Positions 25,249 through 33,600 of a stretch of 64,000 nt of DNA are shown piece by piece (the stretch's first letter is position 1; each line of letters opens with the position of its first letter). The stretch is from DATEPR01 sp036273855 (GTDB lineage Bacteria; Actinomycetota; Actinomycetes; Mycobacteriales; Pseudonocardiaceae). The position numbers and the translations under genes are program-made. The DNA lies in assembly GCA_036273855.1 (NCBI GenBank), contig DASUGU010000101.1, positions 1 to 64,000 of the forward strand. The letters run 5' to 3'. A model generated the notes under the pieces. That model did no database searches and was not told the origin of the DNA. It saw nothing but the letters and a program-made list of their open reading frames with translations.

Positions 25249-26628
25249 GTGACCGACCGCACCTGTGAAGAGGCCCTGCTCGACTTCGCGTCCGGGCTGA
25301 CCATCGCCGACATCCCGGACGCCGTGCTGCGGCACGCCAAGGGACTGCTGCTCGACCAGTTCGGCATCCAGTTGGCGTGCCGCGACCTGCCGTGGGTGGC
25401 CCAGGTCCGCGACTACGTGCTGGACACAGCGAAGCCCGGCCCGTGCACGGTGGTCGGCACGTCCGCCCGGCTGCACCCCGAGGCGGCCGCACTGATCAAC
25501 GGGACGGCGGGGCACGCGTTCGAGGCGGACGACTACTGCCCCACCGCGTCCGCGCATCCCGGCTGCGTCGTCACCCCGCCCGCGCTGGCGCTGGCCGAGG
25601 CGAGGGGCAGCACCGGCGAGGAGATGCTGGTCGCGTTCGTCGCCGGTGCCGAGACGGTGGTGCGCCTGGCCCGCGCCACCATGCCGAGCATGCTGTACGA
25701 GCGCGGGTTCCACGAGACGTGCGCGCACGGCGTGTTCGGCGGCGCGGTCGCCGCTGCGCGGCTGCTGCGGCTGAACCGGGACCAGGCGCTGTCCGCACTG
25801 GGCATCGCGGGCAGCCACGCGTCGGGCACCACCGAGTTCACCCACAGCGGCGGTGACGTGAAGCGGCTGCACGGCGGGCTCGGCGCCGCGGGTGGCGTGC
25901 GCGGCGCCCTGCTGGCCGAGCGTGGGCTGACCGGTCCGCGCCAGGTGCTGGGCGGCAAGCGCGGCTTCCTGCACTCGTTCTCGCCGCGACCCGACCCGAC
26001 GTGGCTGACCGACGGCCTCGGCGAGGACTGGCAACTGCTCAACGTGCTGGTCAAGCCGTACTGCTGTGCCGGGCGGATCATCCCGGAGATCGACGCGCTG
26101 CTGGACATCGTGGCGGCGACCGGGATCACCGCGGCCGACGTGGCCACCATCCGGGTCGGCGCGGACAAGGGTGCCTTCGTGCACGGCGTGACCGCGCTGG
26201 ACGACGGGCCGATCGACGCGATCACGGCCCAGTTCAGCAACCAGGTGGCGGTCGCGCTGGCGATGGTCAAGGGCCGCAACGACTTCACCACGTACCACGA
26301 CCTGCTCAAGGCAGGCGGACTGCACGACCGGACCGTCGTGGACCTGGCGCGCCGCGTCGAGCTGTACGTGGACGAGCAGGCCGACCGGGCGTATCCCGGT
26401 GCGTTCGACGCCGCCGTCACCGTGCACACCACGGACGGGCGGGAACTGTCCGCGCGGGCCATCGCATCCCGTGACCACGCGCCGGACTTCGACCGGATCG
26501 TGGCCAAGTTCGAGGACTTCACGGCGACCGCGCTGACCCCCGACGAGCGGAAGGCCGTGGTGCACGAGGTGACCACGCTCGAGTCGGCCGCGTCCGCCGA
26601 CACGCTCGCCGCGCTGCTGCGCGCCTGA
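25249..26628 (+). CDS. MmgE/PrpD family protein, right arm copy
   Basis: 459 aa. Same blocks as the left-arm copy: LLLDQFGIQLAC, NGTAGHAFEADDYCPTASAHPG and SHASGTTEFTHSGGDVKRLHGGLG, plus VKPYCCAGRIIPEID. It likely acts on a branched di- or tricarboxylate as dehydratase, isomerase or decarboxylase. GTG 25249 has AAGGGAG upstream at proper spacing; an upstream in-frame start at 25054 would lie inside the flavoprotein gene. It lies between the two flavoprotein genes of the right arm, suggesting that its substrate or product is theirs. Confidence 0.9.
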   Translation: MTDRTCEEALLDFASGLTIADIPDAVLRHAKGLLLDQFGIQLACRDLPWVAQVRDYVLDTAKPGPCTVVGTSARLHPEAAALINGTAGHAFEADDYCPTASAHPGCVVTPPALALAEARGSTGEEMLVAFVAGAETVVRLARATMPSMLYERGFHETCAHGVFGGAVAAARLLRLNRDQALSALGIAGSHASGTTEFTHSGGDVKRLHGGLGAAGGVRGALLAERGLTGPRQVLGGKRGFLHSFSPRPDPTWLTDGLGEDWQLLNVLVKPYCCAGRIIPEIDALLDIVAATGITAADVATIRVGADKGAFVHGVTALDDGPIDAITAQFSNQVAVALAMVKGRNDFTTYHDLLKAGGLHDRTVVDLARRVELYVDEQADRAYPGAFDAAVTVHTTDGRELSARAIASRDHAPDFDRIVAKFEDFTATALTPDERKAVVHEVTTLESAASADTLAALLRA

Positions 26629-26641
26629 CGCGAGGAGAGAC

Positions 26642-28090
26642 ATGCCGGATTCAGCAGTGGACGTCGTCGTGCTCGGTTACGGCGGCGCGGGTGCGATGGC
26701 GGCGCTGTCCGCGTGTGACGCGGGGGCCTCGGTCCTGCTGGTGGACAAGATGGCCACCGGCGGCGGCAGCACCCACGAGGCGGGCGGCACGCTGCGCCCG
26801 CCCAGGGACCCGGACCTGGCCGCCACCCACTACGCGGCACTGTCGGGTGGTACGACTCCGCTGGACATGATGCGCACCCTGGCCCACGGCGAGACCCGGC
26901 TGCGGGACAAGCTGACCGCGCTGGGCGCCACGTTCTCCGACTTCCGGCTGCCACCGGCGCCGTTCCCGGCCCGCCGGGACGACAGCGCCTATCCCGGTAT
27001 CGAGGGTTCGGCCGGCCTCGGCGAGCGGATCCGGGTAGCCGGTGAGCCTGGTCAGGGCGGTGGCGAGGCGCTGTGGGAGCTGCTGGCGGCCACCATCGCG
27101 GGCAAGCCGATCGAGGTGGCACTGGGCCAGCGCGGCACGCGATTGCTGCGCGATCCGGTCACCGAGCGCGTCACCGGCGTCGAGTTGACCGACGAGCGCG
27201 GTGAGGTGTCCGTGGTGACGGCCCGCGGTGGCGTCGTGTTGGCGTGCGGTGGTTTCGGGCACGACGACGCGCTCAAACGCGACTACCTGGGCGCCGACGT
27301 GGGTGCGCTGTCGCCACCCGGCCGGGCCACCGGCGACGGCATCCGGATGGCGGCCAGGGTGGGTGCCGGGATGTGGCACATGACGTCGGTGTCGTGCACC
27401 TTCGGCTACCGCTTCGCCGGCCACGTGTCGGCGTTCTACGCGCAGATGCCGGCCCACGGTTACTTCATGGTGGACCGCACCGGCAACCGGTTCTGCGACG
27501 AGACCGCGGTGGAGAACCACGCCGTGCTGAACCTGCTGGGCGTGCGCAACCCGAGGACCGGCCAGTACGACCGGATTCCCGGTTGCGTGATCTTCGACGA
27601 GACCACCCGGCTGGCCGGCCGCGTGTTCAACCCGTCGGTCGGCGAGAACCGCCATTTCGACTGGAGCCAGGACAACGGCGCCGAGGTGGAGCGCGGCTGG
27701 ATCACCACGGCGGGCTCGATCCGCGAGCTCGCCGACCGGCTCGAACTGCCGGCCGCCGCACTGGAGCGGACACATCGGCGGTTCCGCGAGGGCGTGGCGG
27801 CGGGCCGGGACGAGTTCGGCCGGCCGGCAGCACGCCTGGCCGACGTCGGCACCCCGCCGTACTACGCGGTGCGGGTGTGGCCGAGCCTGCTCAACACGCA
27901 GGGTGGGCCGCGCCGGGACACCGAGGCCAGGGTCCTGGACGCGGTCGGTGAGCCGATACCCGGGCTGTACTCGGCGGGCGAGCTGGGTTCGGTGTGGGGT
28001 GCGCTGTATCCGGGTTCGGGCAACGTGGCCGAGGCGCTGGTGTTCGGCGAGATCGCCGGCCGCAACGCGGCGGTCGGGAGGGCGGCATGA
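26642..28090 (+). CDS. FAD-dependent fumarate reductase-like flavoprotein, right arm copy (type B)
   Basis: 482 aa. FAD motif DVVVLGYGGAGAMAALSA at the very N terminus and flavin loop GGGSTHEAGGTLRPPRD. C-terminal NTQGGPRRD, PGLYSAGELGSVWGALYPG and GNVAEALVFGEIAG match the left-arm type B protein (15672-17171), which has about 17 extra N-terminal residues. The two branches of flavoprotein (A and B) thus occur once in each arm. ATG 26642 follows GAGGAGAG. The stop overlaps the next start (ATGA). Confidence 0.88.
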   Translation: MPDSAVDVVVLGYGGAGAMAALSACDAGASVLLVDKMATGGGSTHEAGGTLRPPRDPDLAATHYAALSGGTTPLDMMRTLAHGETRLRDKLTALGATFSDFRLPPAPFPARRDDSAYPGIEGSAGLGERIRVAGEPGQGGGEALWELLAATIAGKPIEVALGQRGTRLLRDPVTERVTGVELTDERGEVSVVTARGGVVLACGGFGHDDALKRDYLGADVGALSPPGRATGDGIRMAARVGAGMWHMTSVSCTFGYRFAGHVSAFYAQMPAHGYFMVDRTGNRFCDETAVENHAVLNLLGVRNPRTGQYDRIPGCVIFDETTRLAGRVFNPSVGENRHFDWSQDNGAEVERGWITTAGSIRELADRLELPAAALERTHRRFREGVAAGRDEFGRPAARLADVGTPPYYAVRVWPSLLNTQGGPRRDTEARVLDAVGEPIPGLYSAGELGSVWGALYPGSGNVAEALVFGEIAGRNAAVGRAA

Positions 28091-29079
28091 GCGTGCTGCG
28101 ACTGAGTGCCGCGCTGTCCGACAACGCCTACAACAGGCCGATCCTCGACGGCGTCATCGCGCCGCGCGGGACCGAGGTGGTCGCCAGCCCGATGCACCCG
28201 AGCGAGATGTTCTGGCGGCAGTTGCGGTACCGCGAGTTCGACGTGTCCGAACTGTCCCTGTCCGGACTGGCGATCCAGCGGGCCAAGGGCGACGACTCGT
28301 GGGTGCCGCTGCCGGTGTTCACCACGACCGAGTTCTTCCACACCCGGCTGCGAGTGCGGACCGACGCGGGGATCGAGCAGCCGGCCGACCTGGCCGGCAA
28401 GCGGATCGGGCTGGTCGAGTACCAGCAGACCGCGTCGGTGTGGCTGCGCGGCACGTTGCAGGATCTGTACGGCGTCGCGCCGACCGACGTCCACTGGGTG
28501 ATGGAACGCTCCCGGCGGCGCAGTCACGGCAAGGCCACCGGTTTCCAGCCGCCTGCCGGGATCGACCTGACCGTCCTGGACGACGACGGTGACCTGGGCG
28601 CCGAACTGCTGGCCGGCAAGCTGGACGCGATGGCCTATCGCACGACACCGTGGAACGTGGTGGACCGGCAGCGCACCGACATCGGATCCGCACCGGGCGT
28701 GCGGCCGCTGTACGAGGACACCGACGCCGAGTACGCGCGGTACGTGCAGCGGTTCGGCTTCGTGCCGGTGAACCACTGCGTCGTGGTCCGGCGGGAACTG
28801 GTGGACCGACATCCCTGGCTGCCGATGAACATCTTCGTCGCGTTCGTCGAGGCGAAACGCCGGGCGCTGGCCGCGTTCACCAGGCAGTTGGACGACTACC
28901 GGCGGCACGGCGTGCCGACCGCGCGGCTCGCCGCGACCGATCCCGTGCCGTACGGGGTCGCCGGTCAGGAGGCCATGCTCGGCACGCTGTTCGGCTATCT
29001 GCACCGGGAGGGGCTGACCGATCGGCTGGTGACCGTCGAGGACGTGTTCCCACCGGAGTTCCGCGAACTGTCCACCTGA
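28087..29079 (+). CDS. 4,5-dihydroxyphthalate decarboxylase-like protein (PBP-like fold)
   Basis: 330 aa, no signal peptide. It has the two-lobe periplasmic-binding-protein-like fold of the NMT1/4,5-dihydroxyphthalate decarboxylase group, marked by MHPSEMFWRQLRYREFDVSELSLSG (about residues 36-60), LAGKRIGLVEYQQTASVWLRG, and WLPMNIFVAFVEAKRRAL. Lack of a signal argues for a cytoplasmic enzyme, possibly a decarboxylase of an oxidised ring or vinylogous acid, rather than a transport protein. It overlaps the flavoprotein gene by ATGA and has no counterpart in the left arm. The annotation is by family; activity is unproven. Confidence 0.75.
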   Translation: MSVLRLSAALSDNAYNRPILDGVIAPRGTEVVASPMHPSEMFWRQLRYREFDVSELSLSGLAIQRAKGDDSWVPLPVFTTTEFFHTRLRVRTDAGIEQPADLAGKRIGLVEYQQTASVWLRGTLQDLYGVAPTDVHWVMERSRRRSHGKATGFQPPAGIDLTVLDDDGDLGAELLAGKLDAMAYRTTPWNVVDRQRTDIGSAPGVRPLYEDTDAEYARYVQRFGFVPVNHCVVVRRELVDRHPWLPMNIFVAFVEAKRRALAAFTRQLDDYRRHGVPTARLAATDPVPYGVAGQEAMLGTLFGYLHREGLTDRLVTVEDVFPPEFRELST

Positions 29080-29111
29080 CACCCGGCGATTGTCCACCGC
29101 CAATTAGAAAC

Positions 29112-29127
29112 CCGAACGTAAGGTTGA
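29112..29127. promoter_or_regulatory. Candidate operator upstream of the right-arm TRAP permease
   Basis: Read on the minus strand, TCAACCTTACGTTCGG matches 12 of 16 positions of the site at 21804. It lies in the 117-bp gap before the permease gene, so this gene may have its own regulated promoter. Confidence 0.35.
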
Positions 29128-29196
29128 CGAAATGTCGACACGGGACCTAGGCTCCACGTGATCGGCGACACAGCGCGCCACGGGGAGTGATCTGTC

Positions 29197-31107
29197 GTGA
29201 CGTCACTACCGGAAACCGTACCGACGGACATCGCCGTGCCACCGATACGGCGCCGCTGGGTGGACGCCGAGCAGGGTCACTGGCTGCCCGTGCAGTGGTT
29301 GGCCAAGGGCGTCAACGTGCTGCTCGTGGTCACCCTCGCCGTGCTGTTCCTCGTGGTGATCGGCAACGTGATCACCCGCAACCTGTTCGGTTTCTCGCTG
29401 GTGTGGGAAAGCGAGATCACGTCGCTGGGCATCGGGGTGCTCAGTTTCGTCGGCGGCGCACTCGCCTTCCGTGAACGCAAGCACATCGCGCTCCAGGTCC
29501 TCAAGCGAGTGGCACCGGAGCGCTGGCACGAACCGCTGGACACGTTCTCCGACACCGTGGTGTGCTCGGTCGGCATCCTGCTGGCCGTCATCTCGTGGCC
29601 GCTACTGTCCGCACAGGCCGGCACCAGGACACCGGTGCTGGGCATCAGCCAGACGTGGTTCGACGCGGTATTCACCGCGGGCATGGTGCTGCTCGCCCTG
29701 TTCGCGCTGGAACGCATCGTGCTGCGGTCCGGCCGAGACATCGTCACCGCGCTGAGCATGTTCGCCGTCATCGCGCTGATCGAGGCCGCCCTGGTGCTGA
29801 CCGCCGCCGCATTCACCACGAGCGGCCTGGTCACGTTCACCATCGCGTCGATCGTGGTGCTGCTGGTCTGCGGCGTGCCGATCGCGTTCGTCCTGGCAGC
29901 CAGCGGCGAGCTGTATCTGTTCTACACGGCCAACGCGCCCGCCGACACGGGTGCGATCAACATGGGCCAGAACGCGACGCACTTCGTCCTCGTGGCGATC
30001 CCGTTCTTCATCCTGGCGGGCGCCCTGATGACCCACGCCGGCCTGTCCACCCGGCTGGCCGAGTTCACGCATGCGTTGCTGCGCCGCGTTCCCGGCTCGC
30101 TGCAACACGTCGTTGTCGTCACGATGTACCTGTTCTCCGGGCTGTCCGGCTCCAAGATCGCGGATGTCGCCGCCGTCGGCTCGGCGTTGCAGGGCCCGAT
30201 GCGCAAGGCAGGCTACCCACCGGGCGAGACCGCGGCGCTGCTGTCCGCGTCCGCCGTCATGGGCGAGTCGGTACCACCCAGCACGATCATGTTGGTACTG
30301 GCCTCGATCACCTCGCTGTCCGTCGCCGGACTGTTCGCCGCCGGCATCATCCCGGCCGCGCTGATCGCGGTGTTGCTGATGTCGCTGATCCTGGTGCGGG
30401 CCAGGCTGGCCAGACGCAGAGGCGAGCAGGCCGGTTCGACCGAGCGGTTACGTCATCCGGTCCGGACCGCCGTGCGAGCGCTGCCGGCGCTCGTCGTGCC
30501 GCTGATCCTGATCATCGGCATCGTCGCGGGCATCGCGTCACCGACCGAGATCTCAGCTGTGGCGGTGCTGGCCGCGATCGTGATCAGTGCCCTGCTCCGC
30601 AACCTGTCCCGCCGCGCGCTGTGGACGTCCGGCGTGGAGACCGCGGTGACGGTGGGCATGGTGCTGCTGATCGTCAGCGCCGCCAGCAACTTCGCCTGGA
30701 CCGTCTCGGTGTCGGGCATCGCCGACGACGTCGAGCACCTGGCGGCGTCGATCGGCAACCGCTACCTGTTCATCCTGGCCACGTTCATCGTGCTGCCGAT
30801 CTTCGGCACCTTGTTGGAGGGTCTGCCGGCCGTGCTGATGCTCGGCCCGATCCTGTTGCCCGCGGCGACGGCGCTGGGGATTCCGCCGTTGCAGTACGCG
30901 GTGCTGTTCGTCATCACCATGGGGCTGGGTACGTTCGCGCCGCCGATCGGCGTTGGTCTCTATGCTGCTTGCTCCACGTGTGCGGCTGCGGTGGGCGATA
31001 CTGCGAGACGGCTGGCGCCGTACTGGGTGATGATCCTGGTCGGTTTGATCGTGGTCGCGTTGGTGCCGGCGTTGAGCCTTACGTTGCCGCATCTTGCTGG
31101 TTATTAG
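29197..31107 (+). CDS. TRAP transporter fused permease (DctQ-DctM), right arm
   Basis: 636 aa. The DctQ-like part (residues ~35-190) shows NVITRNLFGFSLVWESEITS; the DctM-like part shows VCGVPIAFVLA, VAIPFFILAGALMTHAG, LFSGLSGSKIADVAAVG and MGESVPPSTIMLVLAS. Start GTG 29197 after GGGGAG. Partner of the binding lipoprotein at 22644. It is the last gene of the right arm and is followed by a gene-free region with hairpin repeats that may end transcription. Fused DctQM genes are less common than split ones; here both arms have the fusion. Confidence 0.93.
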   Translation: MTSLPETVPTDIAVPPIRRRWVDAEQGHWLPVQWLAKGVNVLLVVTLAVLFLVVIGNVITRNLFGFSLVWESEITSLGIGVLSFVGGALAFRERKHIALQVLKRVAPERWHEPLDTFSDTVVCSVGILLAVISWPLLSAQAGTRTPVLGISQTWFDAVFTAGMVLLALFALERIVLRSGRDIVTALSMFAVIALIEAALVLTAAAFTTSGLVTFTIASIVVLLVCGVPIAFVLAASGELYLFYTANAPADTGAINMGQNATHFVLVAIPFFILAGALMTHAGLSTRLAEFTHALLRRVPGSLQHVVVVTMYLFSGLSGSKIADVAAVGSALQGPMRKAGYPPGETAALLSASAVMGESVPPSTIMLVLASITSLSVAGLFAAGIIPAALIAVLLMSLILVRARLARRRGEQAGSTERLRHPVRTAVRALPALVVPLILIIGIVAGIASPTEISAVAVLAAIVISALLRNLSRRALWTSGVETAVTVGMVLLIVSAASNFAWTVSVSGIADDVEHLAASIGNRYLFILATFIVLPIFGTLLEGLPAVLMLGPILLPAATALGIPPLQYAVLFVITMGLGTFAPPIGVGLYAACSTCAAAVGDTARRLAPYWVMILVGLIVVALVPALSLTLPHLAGY

Positions 31108-31140
31108 TGTGGACGGGGCGGTTGGGGTTTCGACCGTAGG

Positions 31141-31306
31141 GTTGGGCTTGGTTCGCCCGCCGCTCCCTCGCCTTTGAGTGTTCGCGTCGGGCAGTGCCTG
31201 TCAAGCCCGCTCCTTCGTCGCGTCGCTTCGCGATGGCCTTCGGCCAGGCTGGACAGGCCCGTCCCGACGCAAGTGCGGCTGAGGACGAGGGAGCAGCGGG
31301 GAGGAA
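31141..31306 (+). repeat. Long hairpin repeat, copy A
   Basis: A non-coding unit of about 165 nt. Inner arms at 31184-31202 and 31252-31270 pair over 19 nt (15-16 matches), GCGTCGGG...GCCTGTC with GACAGGC...CCGACGC, enclosing a GC-rich loop with CTTCGCGATGGCCTTCGGCC. Flanking CCGCTCCCTCG and GAGGGAGCAGCGG also face each other. It is repeated in opposite orientation at 31385-31550. I see no gene in 31108-31588; this repeat pair fills it. Confidence 0.7.
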
Positions 31307-31384
31307 TGGATCGGCCCGGTTGGGTCCCGGTGCCGGTTGCGTTGCCGGCCGCCGGTTTCGCCCAAGACCCCGGTGTGAGCAGCG

Positions 31385-31550
31385 CTTCATTCTCCCCCGC
31401 TCCCAACACTCAGCCTCCTTGATGCCGGGACGGTGCTGTCCAGACTGGCCGAAGGCCACCGCGAAGCGGCGCCGAAGGCGGGCTTGACAGCACCGTCCCG
31501 GCATCAAACACTCCACAAGAGGGAGCGGGCGAGCGAACCCCAACCCCGCC
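31385..31550 (-). repeat. Long hairpin repeat, copy B (inverted relative to copy A)
   Basis: Reverse-complement relative of copy A. The inner arms are a perfect 21-bp inverted repeat at 31420-31440 and 31486-31506 (GGGACGGTGCTGTC with GACAGCACCGTCCC at the core) around a 45-nt loop. The loop is the reverse complement of copy A's loop with few changes (CTTCGCGGTGGCCTTCGGCC). The outer CTCCCTC/GAGGGAG parts also match. Strong folding suggests a transcription terminator or a REP/MITE-like mobile unit. Confidence 0.75.
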
Positions 31551-31588
31551 GGGAACCACGGAACCAAGCCAAACACTAAGGTGAGGCC

Positions 31589-32014
31589 GTGGTGACGCGA
31601 CCTACGATCCGCCCAATCGCACTGGCAGTGATCCGCCGCGACGAAGACCTGCTCGTGTTCGAAGGCCGGGATCCGGTGAAGCAGCAGACATTCTATCGCC
31701 CCCTCGGCGGAGGAATCGAGTTCGGGGAGACCGCAGAGTTCGCACTCCATCGCGAGCTGCGGGAGGAACTGGCTGTCGAACTGGAAGAGGTCAGGCTGCT
31801 CCAGGTCGTGGAGAACATCTTTCAGTACCAGGATGCGCCGGGGCACGAAATCGTCTTCCTGCACACCGCGACCGTCGCGGACCCGGCCTTCTACGATCGT
31901 GATGACCTCGGCACGGTCCTGGACAGTGGCAGCAGAGTCCTCTGGCTGCCCATCAAGGACGTCATCGACGGCAAGGCAATCCTCTACCCGGAGGCACTCG
32001 TCAATCTGGTTTGA
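31589..32014 (+). CDS. Nudix hydrolase
   Basis: 141 aa. A complete Nudix box, G(x5)E(x7)REx2EE, is seen in GGGIEFGETAEFALHRELREEL at about residues 40-61, so the metal site is intact. The N terminus PIALAVIRRDEDLLVFEGRD is the usual first strand. It hydrolyses a nucleoside diphosphate linked to another moiety; the substrate is not readable. Start GTG 31589. The last 14 bases overlap the convergent methyltransferase gene. Confidence 0.9.
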   Translation: MVTRPTIRPIALAVIRRDEDLLVFEGRDPVKQQTFYRPLGGGIEFGETAEFALHRELREELAVELEEVRLLQVVENIFQYQDAPGHEIVFLHTATVADPAFYDRDDLGTVLDSGSRVLWLPIKDVIDGKAILYPEALVNLV

Positions 32015-32684
32015 CCGCGCGCAGCAGCGTGACACTGAGCAGCGGACTGCCGTACCAGTACCCGGGACCGAGTGGGCGCAGCGTGCCGTGGCCGAGGTGG
32101 GCTGCATATCTCCTGGCCATGGGCGAGATGTCGGCGATGATCAACTGACCGCTCGGGCGCAGCACCCGCATGGCCTCGTCCACCGCGCGGTACCGGCCCT
32201 CGGCCGATCCGATGTTGTGGATCGCCATCGCGGCCGTCACCACGTCGAAGGACCCATCCGCGAACGGCAACTCGGTCATGTCGGCCGTACGCACCTCCAC
32301 CCGGTCGGCGACCCCGGCCGCGGCGGCGTTGGCGAGCGTGGCCTCGGGGCGGTTGCCGCTCTGGTCGGCGGTCCACAGATCCACACCGACCGCATGTCCC
32401 GACGGTAGCCGCCTGGCCGCCTCGATCAGCACCACGCCGCGGCCGCAGCCCAGGTCCAGCAGCTGCTCGTCACCGTTCAGGCCGACCCTGTCCAGTTCCC
32501 GCTCCCAGATGCGCAGTTTGCCGCGCAATGTGGTGTGCAGATACACGCCGGCGTGCGCGAGCAGGATCGCCCCCGACGCGGTGAGCGCGATCCGCCCCCG
32601 GGCGGCGGCCAGACAGGCCACTCCGGCGGCACCGAGCAGCGCGGGGACGGGCGCCGCGTCGACGCCGTATGGAAACTTCGACAT
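32001..32684 (-). CDS. Class I SAM-dependent methyltransferase with N-terminal membrane segments
   Basis: About 227 aa. Residues 10-50 are hydrophobic (ALLGAAGVACLAAARG and ASGAILLAHAGVYLH), suggesting one or two membrane spans. The methyltransferase fold follows: motif I LLDLGCGRGVVLIEAAR, acidic strand-2 end VGVDLW, motif II DMTELPFADGSFDVVTAAMAIHN. The substrate is unknown. ATG 32684 is chosen over a TTG at 32726. Confidence 0.83.
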   Translation of the reverse strand: MSKFPYGVDAAPVPALLGAAGVACLAAARGRIALTASGAILLAHAGVYLHTTLRGKLRIWERELDRVGLNGDEQLLDLGCGRGVVLIEAARRLPSGHAVGVDLWTADQSGNRPEATLANAAAAGVADRVEVRTADMTELPFADGSFDVVTAAMAIHNIGSAEGRYRAVDEAMRVLRPSGQLIIADISPMARRYAAHLGHGTLRPLGPGYWYGSPLLSVTLLRAVKPD

Positions 32685-32735
32685 GCCGTCCAGCGTGACC
32701 ACGGCGTTCGGCCAGGTCTTGGACAAATGTTCCGC

Positions 32736-33497
32736 TCAGGTGATCGTCAGACCACCGTCCACGACGACCGTCTGGCCGGTCACGTAGGAACCGGCCGGGC
32801 CGGCCAGGAACACCAGTGCGGCAGCCAGTTCCTCGGCGTCGCCCAGCCTGCCGACCGGGATCCTGGGCAGCCGCGACTCCAGGTAGCCCTCGGCGTACTG
32901 CGCCGTCATCTCCGACGCGAAGAAGCCCGGCGCCAACGCGTTGACCCGGATGCCCTTGCGGCCGGTCCATTGCGCCGCCAGGTCGCGGGTGAGACCGATG
33001 AGCGCCGCCTTGCTGGACGTGTAGGCGGCATGCGGCAGTTCGGCCGTGGTCAGGCCGAGAACGCTGCTGACGTTGACGATCGAGCTGCCCGGCCGCATCA
33101 CGGCGGCACACGCCTGCGCCATCCAGTAGCAGCCGAACAGGTTCACGTCGATGACGGCCCGGAACTGGTCCGGCGTCTCCCGGCTGGCCGGCACCGCGCT
33201 GGCCACGCCCGCGTTGTTCACCAGGATGTCGACCCGGCCGAACTCGGCCGTCGCGGCGGCCACGAGTGCCTGGCAGTCCTCGGGTTTCGTCACGTCGGTG
33301 GCCACCGCGACGGCATGCCTGCCGGTGGCGGCGACGAGGTCGGCCGTCTCCCCCAGCCGGTCGACACGCCGGGCGCCGAGCACCACGTCCGCACCCGCCT
33401 CGGCCAGCGCCACGGCGAACGCGACGCCGAGTCCGGACGACGCGCCTGTCACGACGGCGACCTTGCCGTCCAGCCGAAATCGATCGAGTACGCCCAC
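32736..33497 (-). CDS. Short-chain dehydrogenase/reductase (SDR)
   Basis: 253 aa classical SDR: cofactor motif TGASSGLG (residues ~18-25), NNAG, catalytic Ser in NVSSVLG and YTSSK (Tyr-x3-Lys), and the C-terminal PVGRLGDAEELAAALVFLAG. NAD(P)-dependent oxidation or reduction of a hydroxyl or keto group. It starts at GTG 33497 and faces the citryl-CoA-lyase-like operon across a large palindrome, so it probably belongs to that pathway and supplies an oxidation step. Confidence 0.92.
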   Translation of the reverse strand: MGVLDRFRLDGKVAVVTGASSGLGVAFAVALAEAGADVVLGARRVDRLGETADLVAATGRHAVAVATDVTKPEDCQALVAAATAEFGRVDILVNNAGVASAVPASRETPDQFRAVIDVNLFGCYWMAQACAAVMRPGSSIVNVSSVLGLTTAELPHAAYTSSKAALIGLTRDLAAQWTGRKGIRVNALAPGFFASEMTAQYAEGYLESRLPRIPVGRLGDAEELAAALVFLAGPAGSYVTGQTVVVDGGLTIT

Positions 33498-33516
33498 GCC
33501 GGGAGCCTAAGCTAAA

Positions 33517-33551
33517 TCAACCGACTAGTCGAACATCGACTGATCGGTTGA
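33517..33551. promoter_or_regulatory. Large palindromic operator between the SDR gene and the CoA-pathway operon
   Basis: A 35-bp palindrome: outer arms TCAACCGA and TCGGTTGA are perfect, inner AGTCGA and TCGACT are perfect around ACA; 14 of 16 arm positions pair. Each half resembles the 16-bp sites at 21804 and 22525. The position between divergent starts suggests a regulator (TetR-type) bound as two dimers. Confidence 0.65.
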
Positions 33552-33600
33552 CCCGCGACCGGGATACGGGGTACCGTCCTTTTCGACCACGTTCCTGCTG

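Noticed and set aside
22422..25367. Leftward open frame of 981 aa across TetR and the right arm
   Set aside because: It crosses a divergent promoter region and is antisense to three well-supported genes.
31141..31550. CRISPR array or insertion sequence
   Set aside because: Only two units in opposite orientation without spacers of constant length, and no transposase gene or remnant.
31108..31588. Small open frames between the TRAP permease and Nudix genes
   Set aside because: They lie in the inverted hairpin repeats, lack ribosome binding sites and have no family-like sequence.
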